A DNA stretch of 64,000 nt, taken from NCBI RefSeq assembly GCF_963970025.1, contig NZ_OZ018776.1, positions 1,178,001-1,242,000 of the forward strand, given 5' to 3'. Below are positions 50,001-59,519 of the stretch, in pieces. The notes beneath the pieces are model-generated. The model saw only the letters and a program-made list of their open reading frames with translations. It did no database searches and had not been told where the DNA came from. Each line of letters begins with the position of its first letter. Position 1 is the stretch's first letter. The position numbers were made by a program, and so were the translations under genes. This DNA comes from Rickettsia helvetica. GTDB taxonomy: Bacteria > Pseudomonadota > Alphaproteobacteria > Rickettsiales > Rickettsiaceae.

Positions 50001-52467
50001 CACCACCATCTATTCCTTTCCTTTTTAATATACCACTCGTACCAGCTTGCTCTCCAATACTTACTCTACTATTTACTTGATCTAAAATACTCTTATGTAT
50101 TTTTTCATATTCTATAGAAGATTCACCCATTATTTCTTCTATCTCATTATCTTGAGCCTCACAAGGAGCATTACATTCGATACTTAGTTTTATTATTTCT
50201 ATCAGATTACTAATATTGATTAATAATTGAGAATGATACCATTCAGGTATATCATCAGTAATCATGCGTAATTTTTTTAATTCTTCAGATCCTAATTTTA
50301 ATTGTTTTTTAAACAAATCTGCAGTATCTTCACTATCTGTTATAGGTAATATTTTAAGTTGATTTTTATTTCCTTTATTGGATAACTTCAATAAAATTAC
50401 GGAAGATATAATATCTTGTTCGTTTGATCTTTCTATTACAACATAAAACTTGTCACTAAATACAATTTTGTCTTTAGTTTCTCGTATTAATTCTTGTTTT
50501 AAATTATCTATGCAACTGTGATATTGATCTGAAGCATCTATTAAATAAACCTGTTCTATATTTTTTTGTGGTAAATAATTCTGAAGTATTAATTTAATTT
50601 TATCAGCTGTATATTCAATTTTAATTGGTGCTTGTTCTACTTTTTCCAGTATCACATCAACATCTTCATCTCTTCCTGGCGAAAGAGCATCAGATGAAGA
50701 ACTTTGATCAAATTCACTATGATCAGCCCCTGAATCTACTGTCTCAGGATTGTTTGCTATATATTCACTTAACTTATTCTTTAAACTCTGTTTTTGTTTT
50801 CTAGTTAATTGTTGCTTTGAATCAATTATCTGCTCACCAAATTTCTGCCTATTAAAAAACTCTTCTTTAAATGATTTATAGTCATTTGACCCATTACTAT
50901 CTAAGAGTGAACGCAACCCTAGATTTTTATCCACATTCTCCAGTAATGAAAACCATACTTTAAATAATCTTCTTGCATCACTGATAACAACTCCAAGACT
51001 TTGAGGAGTTAATTGATTTTCAGGAGGTAAATCGATAGATTTACAATATTCAGGTAATATCTCATTAATTTTTTCTTTTAAATTATTAATTGATTGTATT
51101 TCTCCATTCTTAAGACTTTTGATTAATTCATTAAATTGTTTATTTATTTTTTTTATTAAATTACCCTCTACTCCATAAGCTGTAGCTTCCTTTACTGCTC
51201 TAAAAGTAGCTTCAACTCTGGTATTCCACTTATAAAATATAAAAGGTATAATATATTTCTCAACTATATATCGTTTTTGCTCTGGAATTTTATTATCAAA
51301 ACCAGATATTTGATCTTTTATCCAGTCAAATTCTGAAGTGTGTTGTGGTTCTCTCCTTTGCTCAGGATTTGATATACTATCTTGCAAATATTTTCCATAT
51401 TGGTGTAGTAAATTCTTGACCGTATTTTCTGTAAGCTCTTTGTTTTTGAGATTTTTCTCTAAAGCTTTAAGGAATGTGGATACAGGAACAGTATGATTGT
51501 CTTGTGTACTACCACTTCCATTCCTTCTTATTGATACTTTATCGATAGTTGCTTGTTCATTAACTTCTATATCTATATTAAGATTATTAATACCATATAA
51601 TTTTATTATTCTAAGTCCATGCTTTTGATTGGCATTATTATCAATTTCTAATAATACTTTATTAATAGGCTTATTTAATTGCTCTTCTGCTTGATGTTTA
51701 ATCTTTTTAATTAGTTTATTATATTCTGTCCGATCATTTGTGCTACTATCACTGGTTCTGTAACTTGTATCTTCACTTTCAGTATCGCTAATAACCTCAT
51801 GTATTACTCCTTGGTTATAGATTTGCTCTATATATTCTCCTAGCTTACTATCTGTTAATCCATTATTTTGTATTATATTTTTTATGTCATCTATAGTAAT
51901 ACCACGAGTAACTTGATTGTTATATCCTGTATCTTTTAGATAATCTTCAATTATATTTAACCTGTGCTCAGGTATTTTATTAGATATTTCTTGTTTAAAT
52001 TGAGCATCCGTAATCTCTTTAACGTTGTCTATATCTAGACTTATTTTTAAATGTTCTGCTATAGATTTTTTTATAGTTTTACGTAGTTGTTGAACTGGTC
52101 TATTAACTTCTTGTCCAATTTGTAGTGATTTATATCCTTGTTTATATTTATAATATAATAGGATGATTTTTTCACTATCTTGCTGACTTGTAAAATAATC
52201 TACGATTTGTGCTGCTTCTAATTTTAACTGCTCGTTTAAAGCTTCTTTAACTAACTTCTGAGCTAATATATTTGGTTTATGTTGTTTTAACTGTTTATAT
52301 AACCATATAGCACTTACTTTACTTCTATTAGCTATTAATTGATCACCACCACGAACGTTTAATTCAAACCACTCCTTAATTTTAGATAAATTTGACTCAT
52401 CATCACTAAAATATTTTGTAATAGCACTATATAGTGACTCTATAACTAATGAAATTTCTCGACTCAT
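44059..52467 (-). CDS. Giant (2802 aa) toxin-like protein with furin-type sites and latrotoxin-CTD-like C-terminus
   Basis: Intact 8.4-kb frame, second gene of an operon (44-bp gap). Order seen: N-terminal helical region; a module (about 619-795) shared with the upstream 480-aa protein; basic segments LKRKGIDGGDSPIKKVKF and a furin-type R861-L-K-R864; a region with HSLLVSYDGNRYQIYSPD (about 983-1000) like the His/Asp part of a papain-like peptidase; a helical and hydrophobic region (about 1080-1480) weakly like TcdA/TcdB pore-forming domains; two diverged tandem beta-rich units (about 1590-1995 and 2110-2510); a second furin-type R2526-L-R-R2529; and a C-terminal module (WSWVRNKLSNLSFKLLPEAD ... 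LLIGQFFGTNKALSN) shared with the GTPase giant. Probably a host-directed toxin; activity is inference. Confidence 0.82.
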   Translation of the reverse strand: MSREISLVIESLYSAITKYFSDDESNLSKIKEWFELNVRGGDQLIANRSKVSAIWLYKQLKQHKPNILAQKLVKEALNEQLKLEAAQIVDYFTSQQDSEKIILLYYKYKQGYKSLQIGQEVNRPVQQLRKTIKKSIAEHLKISLDIDNVKEITDAQFKQEISNKIPEHRLNIIEDYLKDTGYNNQVTRGITIDDIKNIIQNNGLTDSKLGEYIEQIYNQGVIHEVISDTESEDTSYRTSDSSTNDRTEYNKLIKKIKHQAEEQLNKPINKVLLEIDNNANQKHGLRIIKLYGINNLNIDIEVNEQATIDKVSIRRNGSGSTQDNHTVPVSTFLKALEKNLKNKELTENTVKNLLHQYGKYLQDSISNPEQRREPQHTSEFDWIKDQISGFDNKIPEQKRYIVEKYIIPFIFYKWNTRVEATFRAVKEATAYGVEGNLIKKINKQFNELIKSLKNGEIQSINNLKEKINEILPEYCKSIDLPPENQLTPQSLGVVISDARRLFKVWFSLLENVDKNLGLRSLLDSNGSNDYKSFKEEFFNRQKFGEQIIDSKQQLTRKQKQSLKNKLSEYIANNPETVDSGADHSEFDQSSSSDALSPGRDEDVDVILEKVEQAPIKIEYTADKIKLILQNYLPQKNIEQVYLIDASDQYHSCIDNLKQELIRETKDKIVFSDKFYVVIERSNEQDIISSVILLKLSNKGNKNQLKILPITDSEDTADLFKKQLKLGSEELKKLRMITDDIPEWYHSQLLINISNLIEIIKLSIECNAPCEAQDNEIEEIMGESSIEYEKIHKSILDQVNSRVSIGEQAGTSGILKRKGIDGGDSPIKKVKFNLENLEEHRDNINLQASGSGCSTRTSSKKRLKRDLCQEEETKEIFPYEPLEENVAESSKVSARLYSQIAYLVASEHPEPTNPNIKPDNVLTYALNIGDIISEGEINHSLREQELLQTHYQEAQDFCNTYPKDTILDLVGAEIDLSSRAWLFDNGKHSLLVSYDGNRYQIYSPDLNYRQSFQTKERVRFTDIELYAEAFFKWRSNSIEYDLFTLKSNVPEIITSRIKRAKFWHPDQVVSDLVLLDKGSFSKIEEIPAKVVRELFFLDGTVPELMALHENFFAQYSGKISIRVEELHNVLSSLDPQASESLVNLVKQYNFRVDTAYINNMPESTKSLLHSYHNEVSNKLKTLESITIKDLSDLSWQIIADKMLEHPEISSELRELSLQSVKELHSVAATRAHALGITGQTLFFLPDIIRSMNTGNFEGLQKTSEMMLGDMAFNKMYDSLISKLGSVLPESRIALLKKLPITSPIFKILTIHAIIELHKQLNNLPADSEEAGIIKHQLGEQYFTIGLMVAELFGLELGPLWIGLMAEQLVYGAIALSKQYHLDISFGEAFLMNLGFEQDKLQSILTERQLVDLNLSLVDRLSTQINTSYGLVIIKVPKMSYDAPQVGNTVIEFKPQNSHFCMEDNVFLEKNSGYKRISSVISDEQNNNCVDTAALQISGDGLAALYGNNNSTEQQSIYVNFDPNEGDMKLHFTKEGLSRLDKLNNHQQNNTNATSPYVVTAQIYHKPYPDQIGLFGNKNHNFILNDDSKRIASNYYLDGTSSFGLEDNSISTSIKFLNSKLFKGYNAYISGNTSDMQVRSIYSDDITSHIVLKNKDYLKLNLEHLLINGKLTIDIPNIEILYAKGATMLQHHHNNNIIEVSPNVLTFKLLLAAPSISRIDIKNKNTFDVIIDIARHLNKHAFTLSMKGLHTEYKSYYTFIVDDLQSVLDEMTFTNRGFPRYFIFVCSSRGSVQGWCKINNNPKKNIISIKGKIDERDGILTIEDKKSVLEIVKNTNKLPQDNKHIEVINYDNVVALENSLKFEKVLKHANYNISAYYNYINKNDLLGNWHTIEFFDTNSNCTILHHFKHDNNIQINEVNYLIKENKIYALPQDNIDGNNLLRNYAEKPVPIFFNVSLGDSQISLEEKIIINNSTLYNLPDTTSLVFQKSNVEIFPISLRFLKDSFKYIKSDSSQEHSTLLMNQNQIRFITIERNISIYSGNNLEQLQVISTTYDKKINENPYHINNNDLTISRYGSNSSIHKVMLSNELGTQHINIILNTGCNIFSTNCFTSQYEFNCLNTPIEIKDNTHSTSIKFNQYNYIKTLSSQKLEVQCNDNIVSTIHLKTQQDLVLYNLVIQGELKVAANNVTILHAKSVNNGYIMVEETTKDFKMILGGYIHIDQLSTGFTSKLDIMPIRMDNDNMQLVYEYTEKYPIPVYTVKLEHINQNLFDSIDVSTNLKEQYVYFRTPGGALCKWSCTYYFNNDLSFILENDYHVRNVFKIRGQLYDDKKGSLSLEGDKYILRIYNQARELDLEEIKYHDQPLQYHINKNLSFEGIIPICNASYYCYYNFSPNLSITSKNQVNYDSTHNILVFIRDNYKVFYHFNHQDIEPVYNINNVYYNITSNEICATCNYNQSLSSIILLKYQNNDTVPICFNSMLQNANITKYKDGLFINNCFLDKITEKTMINFQDSKNHSFQELLSSTNPRLRRAIKEDKQNSEATASVTIDEQQINMNDDLANSNTYNVARSSASILEPSFSFNNGLWSWVRNKLSNLSFKLLPEADTATLDNNKSFNDIYKLIKQFNNHPSDTQIKKQNHETEAENNNIDNNENYNLYYNDIDNSKSSLSDYLLIDDPGNDQGNLQTVINSIDIPNNLSLLTLLIGQFFGTNKALSNNPYISPEQEKNRYINELNKTVKSAISEMKTKYGKRQITNEELEDILPSLDILFNGQEELNYNNYSTSILGKITEICNHIYDCLGYEAN

Positions 52468-52511
52468 TTTATATAAATCTTTAGTATTACTTATTAAAAA
52501 TTAAGATAACT

Positions 52512-53954
52512 TTAAATAGTGGATAGCTGCTCATGATTATCTGTAATATTACCAGTTAATTTTAATTCAGAATTTTCTTGGTCATAATTTGTAACATCAA
52601 TCAGTATTTCAGTATCAATCTTGTCATAAGATATAGGATTAATTATATTACCCTGATCTTTTACAACTATATCTATGTTCCCAATTCTTTTTCCAATTAA
52701 ACTTGTTAGCTTTAGTTCAGGATGAGCCTTATAAAATCCTAAAACATCAACATCACATTGAGAAAAAGCTCTAAATGCAATTTCTTGATTTTCCTTTAAA
52801 AGAGTAAATAAGTTAGGGGAATAATTTATTAAAAAAACATATCCTTCAATAATTTTATCTAATGACTTATGTGATTCTGTATGATTACAACTTGTATTGT
52901 TACAGTTATCATAATGATGTTTACTTAAAACTTGATTTCCTAAATTCTTTACTATTATTTCATCACAATATTTATCGATTAGTTCCTTAAATTTATCAGA
53001 ATCTAATCTATTAGTATTAAAATATCTCTCTTCCCATATTTTTTGATCCCAATTCCAAGATGTAATGCATTGTTCAAAATATTCTTCAACTTCATCTTTT
53101 TCTTTTGTTTTAACTTTAAATTTATGTTTTTTTCTTCTTATTGTATGACCTTCATTATCTTCTACTACCGGATCCCAGGATACTGCTTTTTTTATGTTGG
53201 CACTTGCAACAAATTCATCTTGATTCTTATCAACTAAGCTTAATTGATCTATTTCTTCATCATCAGTTAATTTTAATCCATTCAGTAATTCTTGATGTGA
53301 TTTTTCATATTCTGCATAAGGAGTATTCATGATTTCTATAATCTTATCATCTGGTATTTGGTGAGGTGATTTATATTTTATACTTAATTTTATTATTTCT
53401 ATGAGATTGCTAATATTGATTGGTAATTGAGCATTATACCATTCAGGTATATCATCAGTAATTATGCGTAATTTTTTTAATTCTTCAGACCCTAATTTTA
53501 ATTGTTTTTTTAAATTTTTTAATAAATCTACAGTATCTTCATTGTCTATTACAGGTAATATTTCAAGTTGGTTTTTATTATACAGTTTTAGTAGGATCGC
53601 AGAAGATATGTTTTGATCTTGATTAATAGATTGTTCAATTATGACATAAAATTTATCATCTGATACTATTTTATCTTTAGTTTCATATATTAATTTGGTT
53701 TTTAAATTATTTACAAAATTATAATATACATGATCCTCTATTACTTTAAATAAGTAAATATCCTCTATGTTTGCATTTGGTAAATAACTTTTTAATAATG
53801 ATTTAATACTTTTATCAGAATACATTGTACCTGATACGCTAGAAGTCTGGTAAATTATACCTTTTTCAGCATTATCTTCTAATTTTCTTTTCTTATTCAT
53901 TATATTAATTTGTATACTCTCCTTGATTACACAATCCAATTTTCTTTTAGTCAT
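52512..53954 (-). CDS. 480-aa partner protein upstream of the giant toxin-like gene
   Basis: First gene of the two-gene operon. Residues about 45-228 (SLLKSYLPNANIEDIYLFK ... KQLKLGSEELKKLRIITDD ... NISNLIEIIKLSI) are clearly paralogous to residues about 619-795 of the downstream 2802-aa protein. The C-terminal half is different, with a His/Cys cluster (KHHYDNCNNTSCNHTESH) that might bind metal. The N-terminus has KKRKLED (21-27), a nuclear-localisation-like basic stretch. Gene order, size and shared domain resemble an antidote or cofactor placed before a large toxin, as in cif-like operons. No enzyme motif is recognised and function is unproven. Confidence 0.75.
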   Translation of the reverse strand: MTKRKLDCVIKESIQINIMNKKRKLEDNAEKGIIYQTSSVSGTMYSDKSIKSLLKSYLPNANIEDIYLFKVIEDHVYYNFVNNLKTKLIYETKDKIVSDDKFYVIIEQSINQDQNISSAILLKLYNKNQLEILPVIDNEDTVDLLKNLKKQLKLGSEELKKLRIITDDIPEWYNAQLPINISNLIEIIKLSIKYKSPHQIPDDKIIEIMNTPYAEYEKSHQELLNGLKLTDDEEIDQLSLVDKNQDEFVASANIKKAVSWDPVVEDNEGHTIRRKKHKFKVKTKEKDEVEEYFEQCITSWNWDQKIWEERYFNTNRLDSDKFKELIDKYCDEIIVKNLGNQVLSKHHYDNCNNTSCNHTESHKSLDKIIEGYVFLINYSPNLFTLLKENQEIAFRAFSQCDVDVLGFYKAHPELKLTSLIGKRIGNIDIVVKDQGNIINPISYDKIDTEILIDVTNYDQENSELKLTGNITDNHEQLSTI

Positions 53955-54391
53955 GTTTAATCACCATGAAATAAGTTTTAAAAAATTAAATCATCCTATT
54001 GCCATAATTTTAGTATTAAAATTATTAACTGTAAATTTATTTTAATAAACATTAAAAACTCAAAAATTATTGATAATCTTACAAAATAATTAAAAAATCA
54101 AGAAGTTCTGAGACCTATACCAAACCTAATTACTATATTATTGATTTATCCTTTACTATAACGACTCTTAGCAAAAGAACTATCTATAGTAACACTAATA
54201 GATTTAGCAATCATATTAACCTTCAGTTAATTCTTGACTCATATATTTTTGTTTTTTGTAGCAATCTAATTCTGTATCATGAACAATAATCTTTAATATC
54301 TCACCTTACAATTCTATATTCCTGATACTATTAACTTAGTTTAATCCCATATTGTGATGCGTGATTAAGAGAGATAAATTATACTGTATTA
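53955..54391. other. Intergenic stretch upstream of the toxin-like operon
   Basis: 437 bp of very AT-rich DNA with no supported gene. It must contain the operon promoter on the minus strand. The right part borders a truncated traG, so a recombination junction lies near 54385. Confidence 0.4.
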
Positions 54392-56700
54392 TTGTTTGGG
54401 GCAAAAGCTATCGGTAAAATCAAAGATATTCACATAGAAGATCCAGTAACTTTAACCAATACAAAAGAATTTTTAAGACAATGTTTTATGAAACCTTACA
54501 TCATCGGCAATATTTTAGGTAAAAAAGCAGAAGCACAAAGAGCTAGTGACATCATTGCTTTTATCGAACAAAATATGCCCAATAATTTTGGTATTTATTA
54601 TAAAGATCCAAGTAATTCTGCTATTTCTTTTAAAACCTGCAGGCAGGCAACTCCTTTAATTAAGGTAGCCATTAATAAAGAATTAAATGATGGCTTGTTG
54701 ACTCAATTTGCAAATGATATAGGTATTAGCTCGGGTAGGCAAGAGATATTAGCAAGTAGATTAAAAGCTATGACAATGACATCTGATACTTTAAAATATC
54801 TTAAAAAAGAGCAAACAGATATTCACCAGTGGATGAGGCAAGCCATGCTACTTAATGCTAATCGTGAGGCTTATGATGATTTAAGAGAGAAGTTTTCGCT
54901 ATCTAGAATATATCCTCAGCTAGTTAGTATGAATGCTACTCGCGGGTTATTTCAGCAATCATTTTCTTACCTAGTTGCAGGAGAGATGGCAGCAAATATA
55001 ATGCCTATCTTACAATCAGTATTTTTTGCCTTGGTGATTTGTCTCATTTTCATAGTATTTCCAATGTCGCTGCTGCCAGGCGGTTATACTATCTTTAAGA
55101 CCTGGATCATCTTAATTATTTGGGTAACTAGCTGGCCAGTGTTTTTTACGGTGATCCATTGTTTAGGAATGATTAGCCTAGCTGGTAAAGGCACAAGTCA
55201 CCTTACTGGTTTAAATATCTTATCGCAGGGGAGTTTTTCAGAAATGGTGCTGCATGAGTTTGCAACGTTTCAGATGCTAGCAGCTTCAGTTCCGATGTTA
55301 TCCTGGGCAGTATTAAAGGCGTGTGCCCATGCAACTACTACTTTGGCCAATCAATTTTCTCCAGTACCGGTTGCAAGTAATATTGGTACTAATATTGCTG
55401 ATAATAACCTCTCTATGGATAATTACAACATCGGTAATAGAACAATTGCCCAGCAAAATCTTACCCCAACTTTACAATTGGCAGGAGGAATTATTGATGA
55501 TGGGGGAATGAGAGTGACCAGTACTGATAACGGCAGACAAGTACTAACTGAGGCAGTAGACTCCTTAGTTAACAATTACCGCTCCTCTAAATTATTGCAA
55601 GATAGTTATCAAAGCCAGTTTATGAGCTCACAAAGTTATCTTGACTCATTAAATGATAGATATAGTGATTTAACTACTACAGGAAATTCTATAGCAACTG
55701 AAATAGGCAAAAGATTAAGCTATGAAGAGGCAAAATCCATTGGTATTACTGATAGCCAGTATCTAGCCTTGCAGCAGATGAATTCAGATAGCATCGCTGC
55801 TACTGATCATATTAGTAGTAGTAATAGAAAAGGCACAGGTACTAGTGCTGATATAGGTTTAAATATTCCTAGTCTGGGAGGAACAAAAGTTGCATCACGT
55901 AATGATCAAGAACAAGATCAAGGTAAATCTGTTAACCAACAGCAATCATATAATGAAGCATTGTCCAAGATTAAAAGTGCTACTAAAGATGGCAGATTAG
56001 GTCACACAAATAGTGATCTGCATTCACTTAGTAATAATCTAAATAATAATTTTTCTGAGCAACAGTCTGTAGGGCAAGAAATAGCAAAAACCAAACAAAA
56101 TATAGAGCAATTAAGCTATAATATGAATTTATATATCACAAAACTCCGCTTCCATTGATCGTAAGTAATTTAAATGAACCGGTATTAAATAGCATCATTG
56201 CCAAAAATATTCCTGGCGTAAGTAGTAAAGAACAGGCTGCTATGTGGGCAAGTACTCACCAACAAGAAGCTGAACAAATAGCTTTAAACATAGCTAAAAT
56301 TAATAATACTATACCGCAAAATTTAAGCTCTACAAGTAGATCCCATATTCCATCTAAAGAAAGCTTGCGATCAAGTTTTGATAAAAAAACTAAACAGTTA
56401 AATGATCAAGCGGCTATTAGTGGTATTGATGATAGAAAAAATGATATTTATGATAAAAATGTAGAACAAATGCTAATTAATAATGTAGATAATAATGAAG
56501 TAGAAAAAGTAAAGACTCTAGAGCAGTTATCTGATAAAGTAAAATATAAGAGGGAACAGCTTGAAGATGAATTTAATAAAACTCCTAAATCAACGATTAT
56601 AAGAACTGGCCAGCAAATAGCAGATAATATTGGCATTAGCGATAAGGCGATAAAGAAAAGAAATATTAAACTACCAGGCTATAAAAATGAAAATAATTAA
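54392..56700 (+). pseudogene. F-type TraG (mating-pair stabilisation), truncated and frameshifted
   Basis: The frame opens inside the protein with a TTG and no ribosome site, so the N-terminal membrane part is lost. Hydrophobic segments (FFALVICLIFIVFPMSLLPG and WIILIIWVTSWPVFFTVIH) at about 210-260 of the fragment, then a long hydrophilic Ser/Gln-rich tail, fit TraG. Two frame changes near 56130-56170 (an apparent 4-nt duplication around GTAA) lead to the second frame from 56155 with NEPVLNSIIAKNIPGVSSKE to the end. Its stop overlaps the start of the TPR gene. TraG stabilises donor-recipient contact in conjugation; this copy is dead. Confidence 0.85.
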
Positions 56701-56919
56701 AAAGAAATCTATACAAAATATCACAAAATTAGCATTCATATTTATCTTACCATTAATATTTTTTAGCAGTGCTTTTGCAGAAAATACCACTAGTATTGTT
56801 AATGAAAAACCACAACCAATAGATCCACAAAGCAAGATTCAAGATCCCAATATTTTAGCAGAAGAGTATTTTAATATTGGAAGATCTCTTTATAAATTAG
56901 GTCAATATGAAGAAGCAAT
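56309..56919 (+). repeat. Left arm of a 611-bp inverted duplication
   Basis: Covers the end of traG and the first 78 codons of the TPR gene. It reads the same as the reverse complement of 63390-64000 wherever compared, and the encoded peptides are identical. The window ends inside the right arm, so the true repeat may be longer. The pair brackets traD, rpn and traA remnants. Confidence 0.85.
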
Positions 56920-57553
56920 AGAACAGTATGATCTTGCACTGCAATATAACCCAAAATATCCCGAAGCTTATTATAATAAGGGATTACTTTAATAAATTTG
57001 GGACAGCATCAAGAAGCAATAGAAAATTGTAATTTAGCAATTAAATATAAACCAAATTATGCAGATGCTTATAATCATAAAGGCATATCTTTAATGTATC
57101 TAGGACAATATCAAGAGGCAATAAAAAACTACGATACCGCTCTAAAATACAAACCAAATTACATAGAAGCATATATTAATAAGTCAATATCTTTAAACCT
57201 TTTGGGCAAATATCAGCAAGCGATAGAAATTTGTGATATGGCTCTTCGCTATAAAAGCGATGATATGGTATCTTACCATAATAAGGGTATTGCCTCTGAA
57301 AAACTAGGCAATTACCAAGAAGCCATTAAAAATTATAACCTAGCTATTCAGTATCAATCTGATTATGCAGAAAATTATTTAGCAAAGGGCATTGCATTAT
57401 TACGCTTAGAAAATAATAAAGAAGCTAAAAAGAATTTTAATTTAGCACCTTAAATATAGACCTAACATTATAGGGGAATATGAAAAAATAATTAAAAGTT
57501 TAAGAAAATTAGGTAATAGCCGTATGGCTGATTATTTGGAAGAAAAATTATAA
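56687..57553 (+). pseudogene. Secreted TPR-repeat protein, first copy (two frameshifts)
   Basis: Same signal peptide as the intact copy at 62837 (LAFIFILPLIFFSSAFA). TPR units of 34 residues follow (LGQYEEAIEQYDLALQYNPKYPEAYYNKG and so on). One nt is lost near 56985 at KGLL, after which LGQHQEAIENCNLAIKYK continues in the next frame to about 57450. A second shift leaves the last 33 codons (YEKIIKSLRKLGNSRMADYLEEKL) in a third frame, ending at 57553. TPR proteins scaffold protein complexes; this copy is broken. Confidence 0.85.
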
Positions 57554-57638
57554 ATACTCAAAAATAATTTATAAATTTAGGTAAGTGAAGATTATTTGTG
57601 TTAGTGCCGGCAACAATTTACACTATAGTTAATTACTC

Positions 57639-59320
57639 ATGAGTTACCAAAATCAAAATGATTTTACTCGGGGTTCTCAGATTTTTGCTCTCATCAGATG
57701 AGAATGCTCGGGCAAGGCAGTATTAATGCTTTAATGATTGGCTTGGTATCTGTTTTAGCGTGGTTGATGTTGCGTATATTTCAGAAATTATCTTTACTGA
57801 GTTTATATTATTTTATCATAAAGCGATATGTACAATTAAAACTTGCTATAGGGCAGCATTTTTATCCATTAGAGCAAATAGGAATCAAATTTTATTATTT
57901 AGAGCAAAAAGTTTGGGTATATCGTCATGCTAAAGAATTTATTCATAAATTTTGGCATGTTACACCCTATGGGCGTCATATTAATCAATTTGGAAAATTT
58001 TTATTGTATTCAGCCTTGCAAGAAATAATTATTGTTTTTACTATAAGTACAATCATCTCTATCCTCTTTTTTGCTCGTAAAGGCAGTAAAGCTGTGATAA
58101 AAGATAAGCTTAGGGGAGCAGATTTTATAGAAGCTAAAGCTTTAGCAAAAATGCTTTATAAAAACAAACAAGCTTCTAACATTTGTTTTTCTGGGTTGCC
58201 ATTAGTGCAAAATAGTGAAAGAAAACACATTCTTATTACTGGTACTACTGGTAGCGGTAAAACCAATATGCTAAATGAGCTATTACCTCAGATTAGGAAA
58301 GAGTGTGGTAGAGCGATTATTGTTGATTTAACAGGTAGCTTTCATAAGTTTTTTGATCCTAATTTTGATAAACTGCTTAATCCATTTGCAACAGGGAGTG
58401 AGCACTGGCTACCATGGAATGATTGCAACGAGATTTCTGATTTTGATGATATAGCAAGTAGTTTTAGTAGTTATAATCCTAAATTAGATGACTTCTTTGC
58501 TAAAACTGCTGAATTAGTGTTAGCTGAAGGATTGAAAATATATCAAGATAGCAAAGATATTAAAAAGTTAATTAATGCTATAACTTACTCAAGTAATAAA
58601 GAATTTGCTAGGATTTTTAAGGCGACTGCTGTATCAGGTATTATAAGCAGTAGTGCTCCTGAAACATCTGCCAGTATTCAGGCAACTATTAGCAAGAATA
58701 TTGCCTCATTAAAACATTTGGAGCCTAATGGTAGTTTTATATTAGAAAATGGTTTAGTGAAGAAACGGGCTGGCTATTTATTACAGCTGCTCCTAATCAA
58801 AGAGTCACGCTAAGACCACTTATTGCTGCATGGATTAGTATAGCGATAAAAGCATTAATGGATAGAAAGATCAATAATACCAATCAAAATATGTGGTTTA
58901 TTATTGATGAGCTACCAAAAGATATCTGCACTGCCTATAGCTTTAGCTGAAAGCAGGAAATATGGTGGTTGTTTTGTTGCTGGTGTGCAGAATATTTATC
59001 AATTAGAAGAAATATATGGTTTTGCAGGAAGTAATTCAATGCTTGATCTATTTGGTAGCAAATTTATCTTCCGAGTAAGTGACCAGAAAACGGCTCAAAG
59101 ATCTGCTTTAATGCTTGGTGAGCAAGAAATTATTGAAACTCAAGAAAACCTCTCATACGGAGCCCACTCCATGCGTGATGGAGTAAACATGCATCACGTC
59201 GAGCGAAGAAAATTATTAGTCATGCCATCTGAAATCATGAATTTAGAAGATCTTACTTGTTATGTAAAACTTGCTGGTAATTTTCCTATTACGAAATTAC
59301 AAATGAATTTACAAACTTGA
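57639..59320 (+). pseudogene. traD: F-type TraD coupling ATPase, three frameshifts
   Basis: Original start is probably ATG 57639 (MSYQNQNDFTRGSQIFAL), with a 1-nt loss before QMRMLGQGSINALMIGL (frame from 57698). Two membrane segments, then Walker A GTTGSGKTN and VDLTGSFHKFFDP. Frame breaks near 58770 and 58918; the piece between reads LRPLIAAWISIAIKAL and WFIIDELPK (Walker B), and the last frame runs from 58904 to 59320 (KYGGCFVAGVQNIYQLE ... MPSEIMNLEDL). The protein would pump DNA into the type IV secretion channel. It is dead. Confidence 0.88.
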
Positions 59321-59519
59321 TTTGAATGTAAAAACCATTTTAATAGCATTTTTAAACGATTTTAATTATTTGATAAGGAAACCTAAACACAAAAAATCGT
59401 ATTATAACACCCCTTAAAATCGCTAATTTACCATTATGAACTTTGTTACTAAGGCGGTATTAAAAAATTTTATCGATTTAAAATAAACTATTAATAAAGC
59501 AAACACTATCAATAATATT

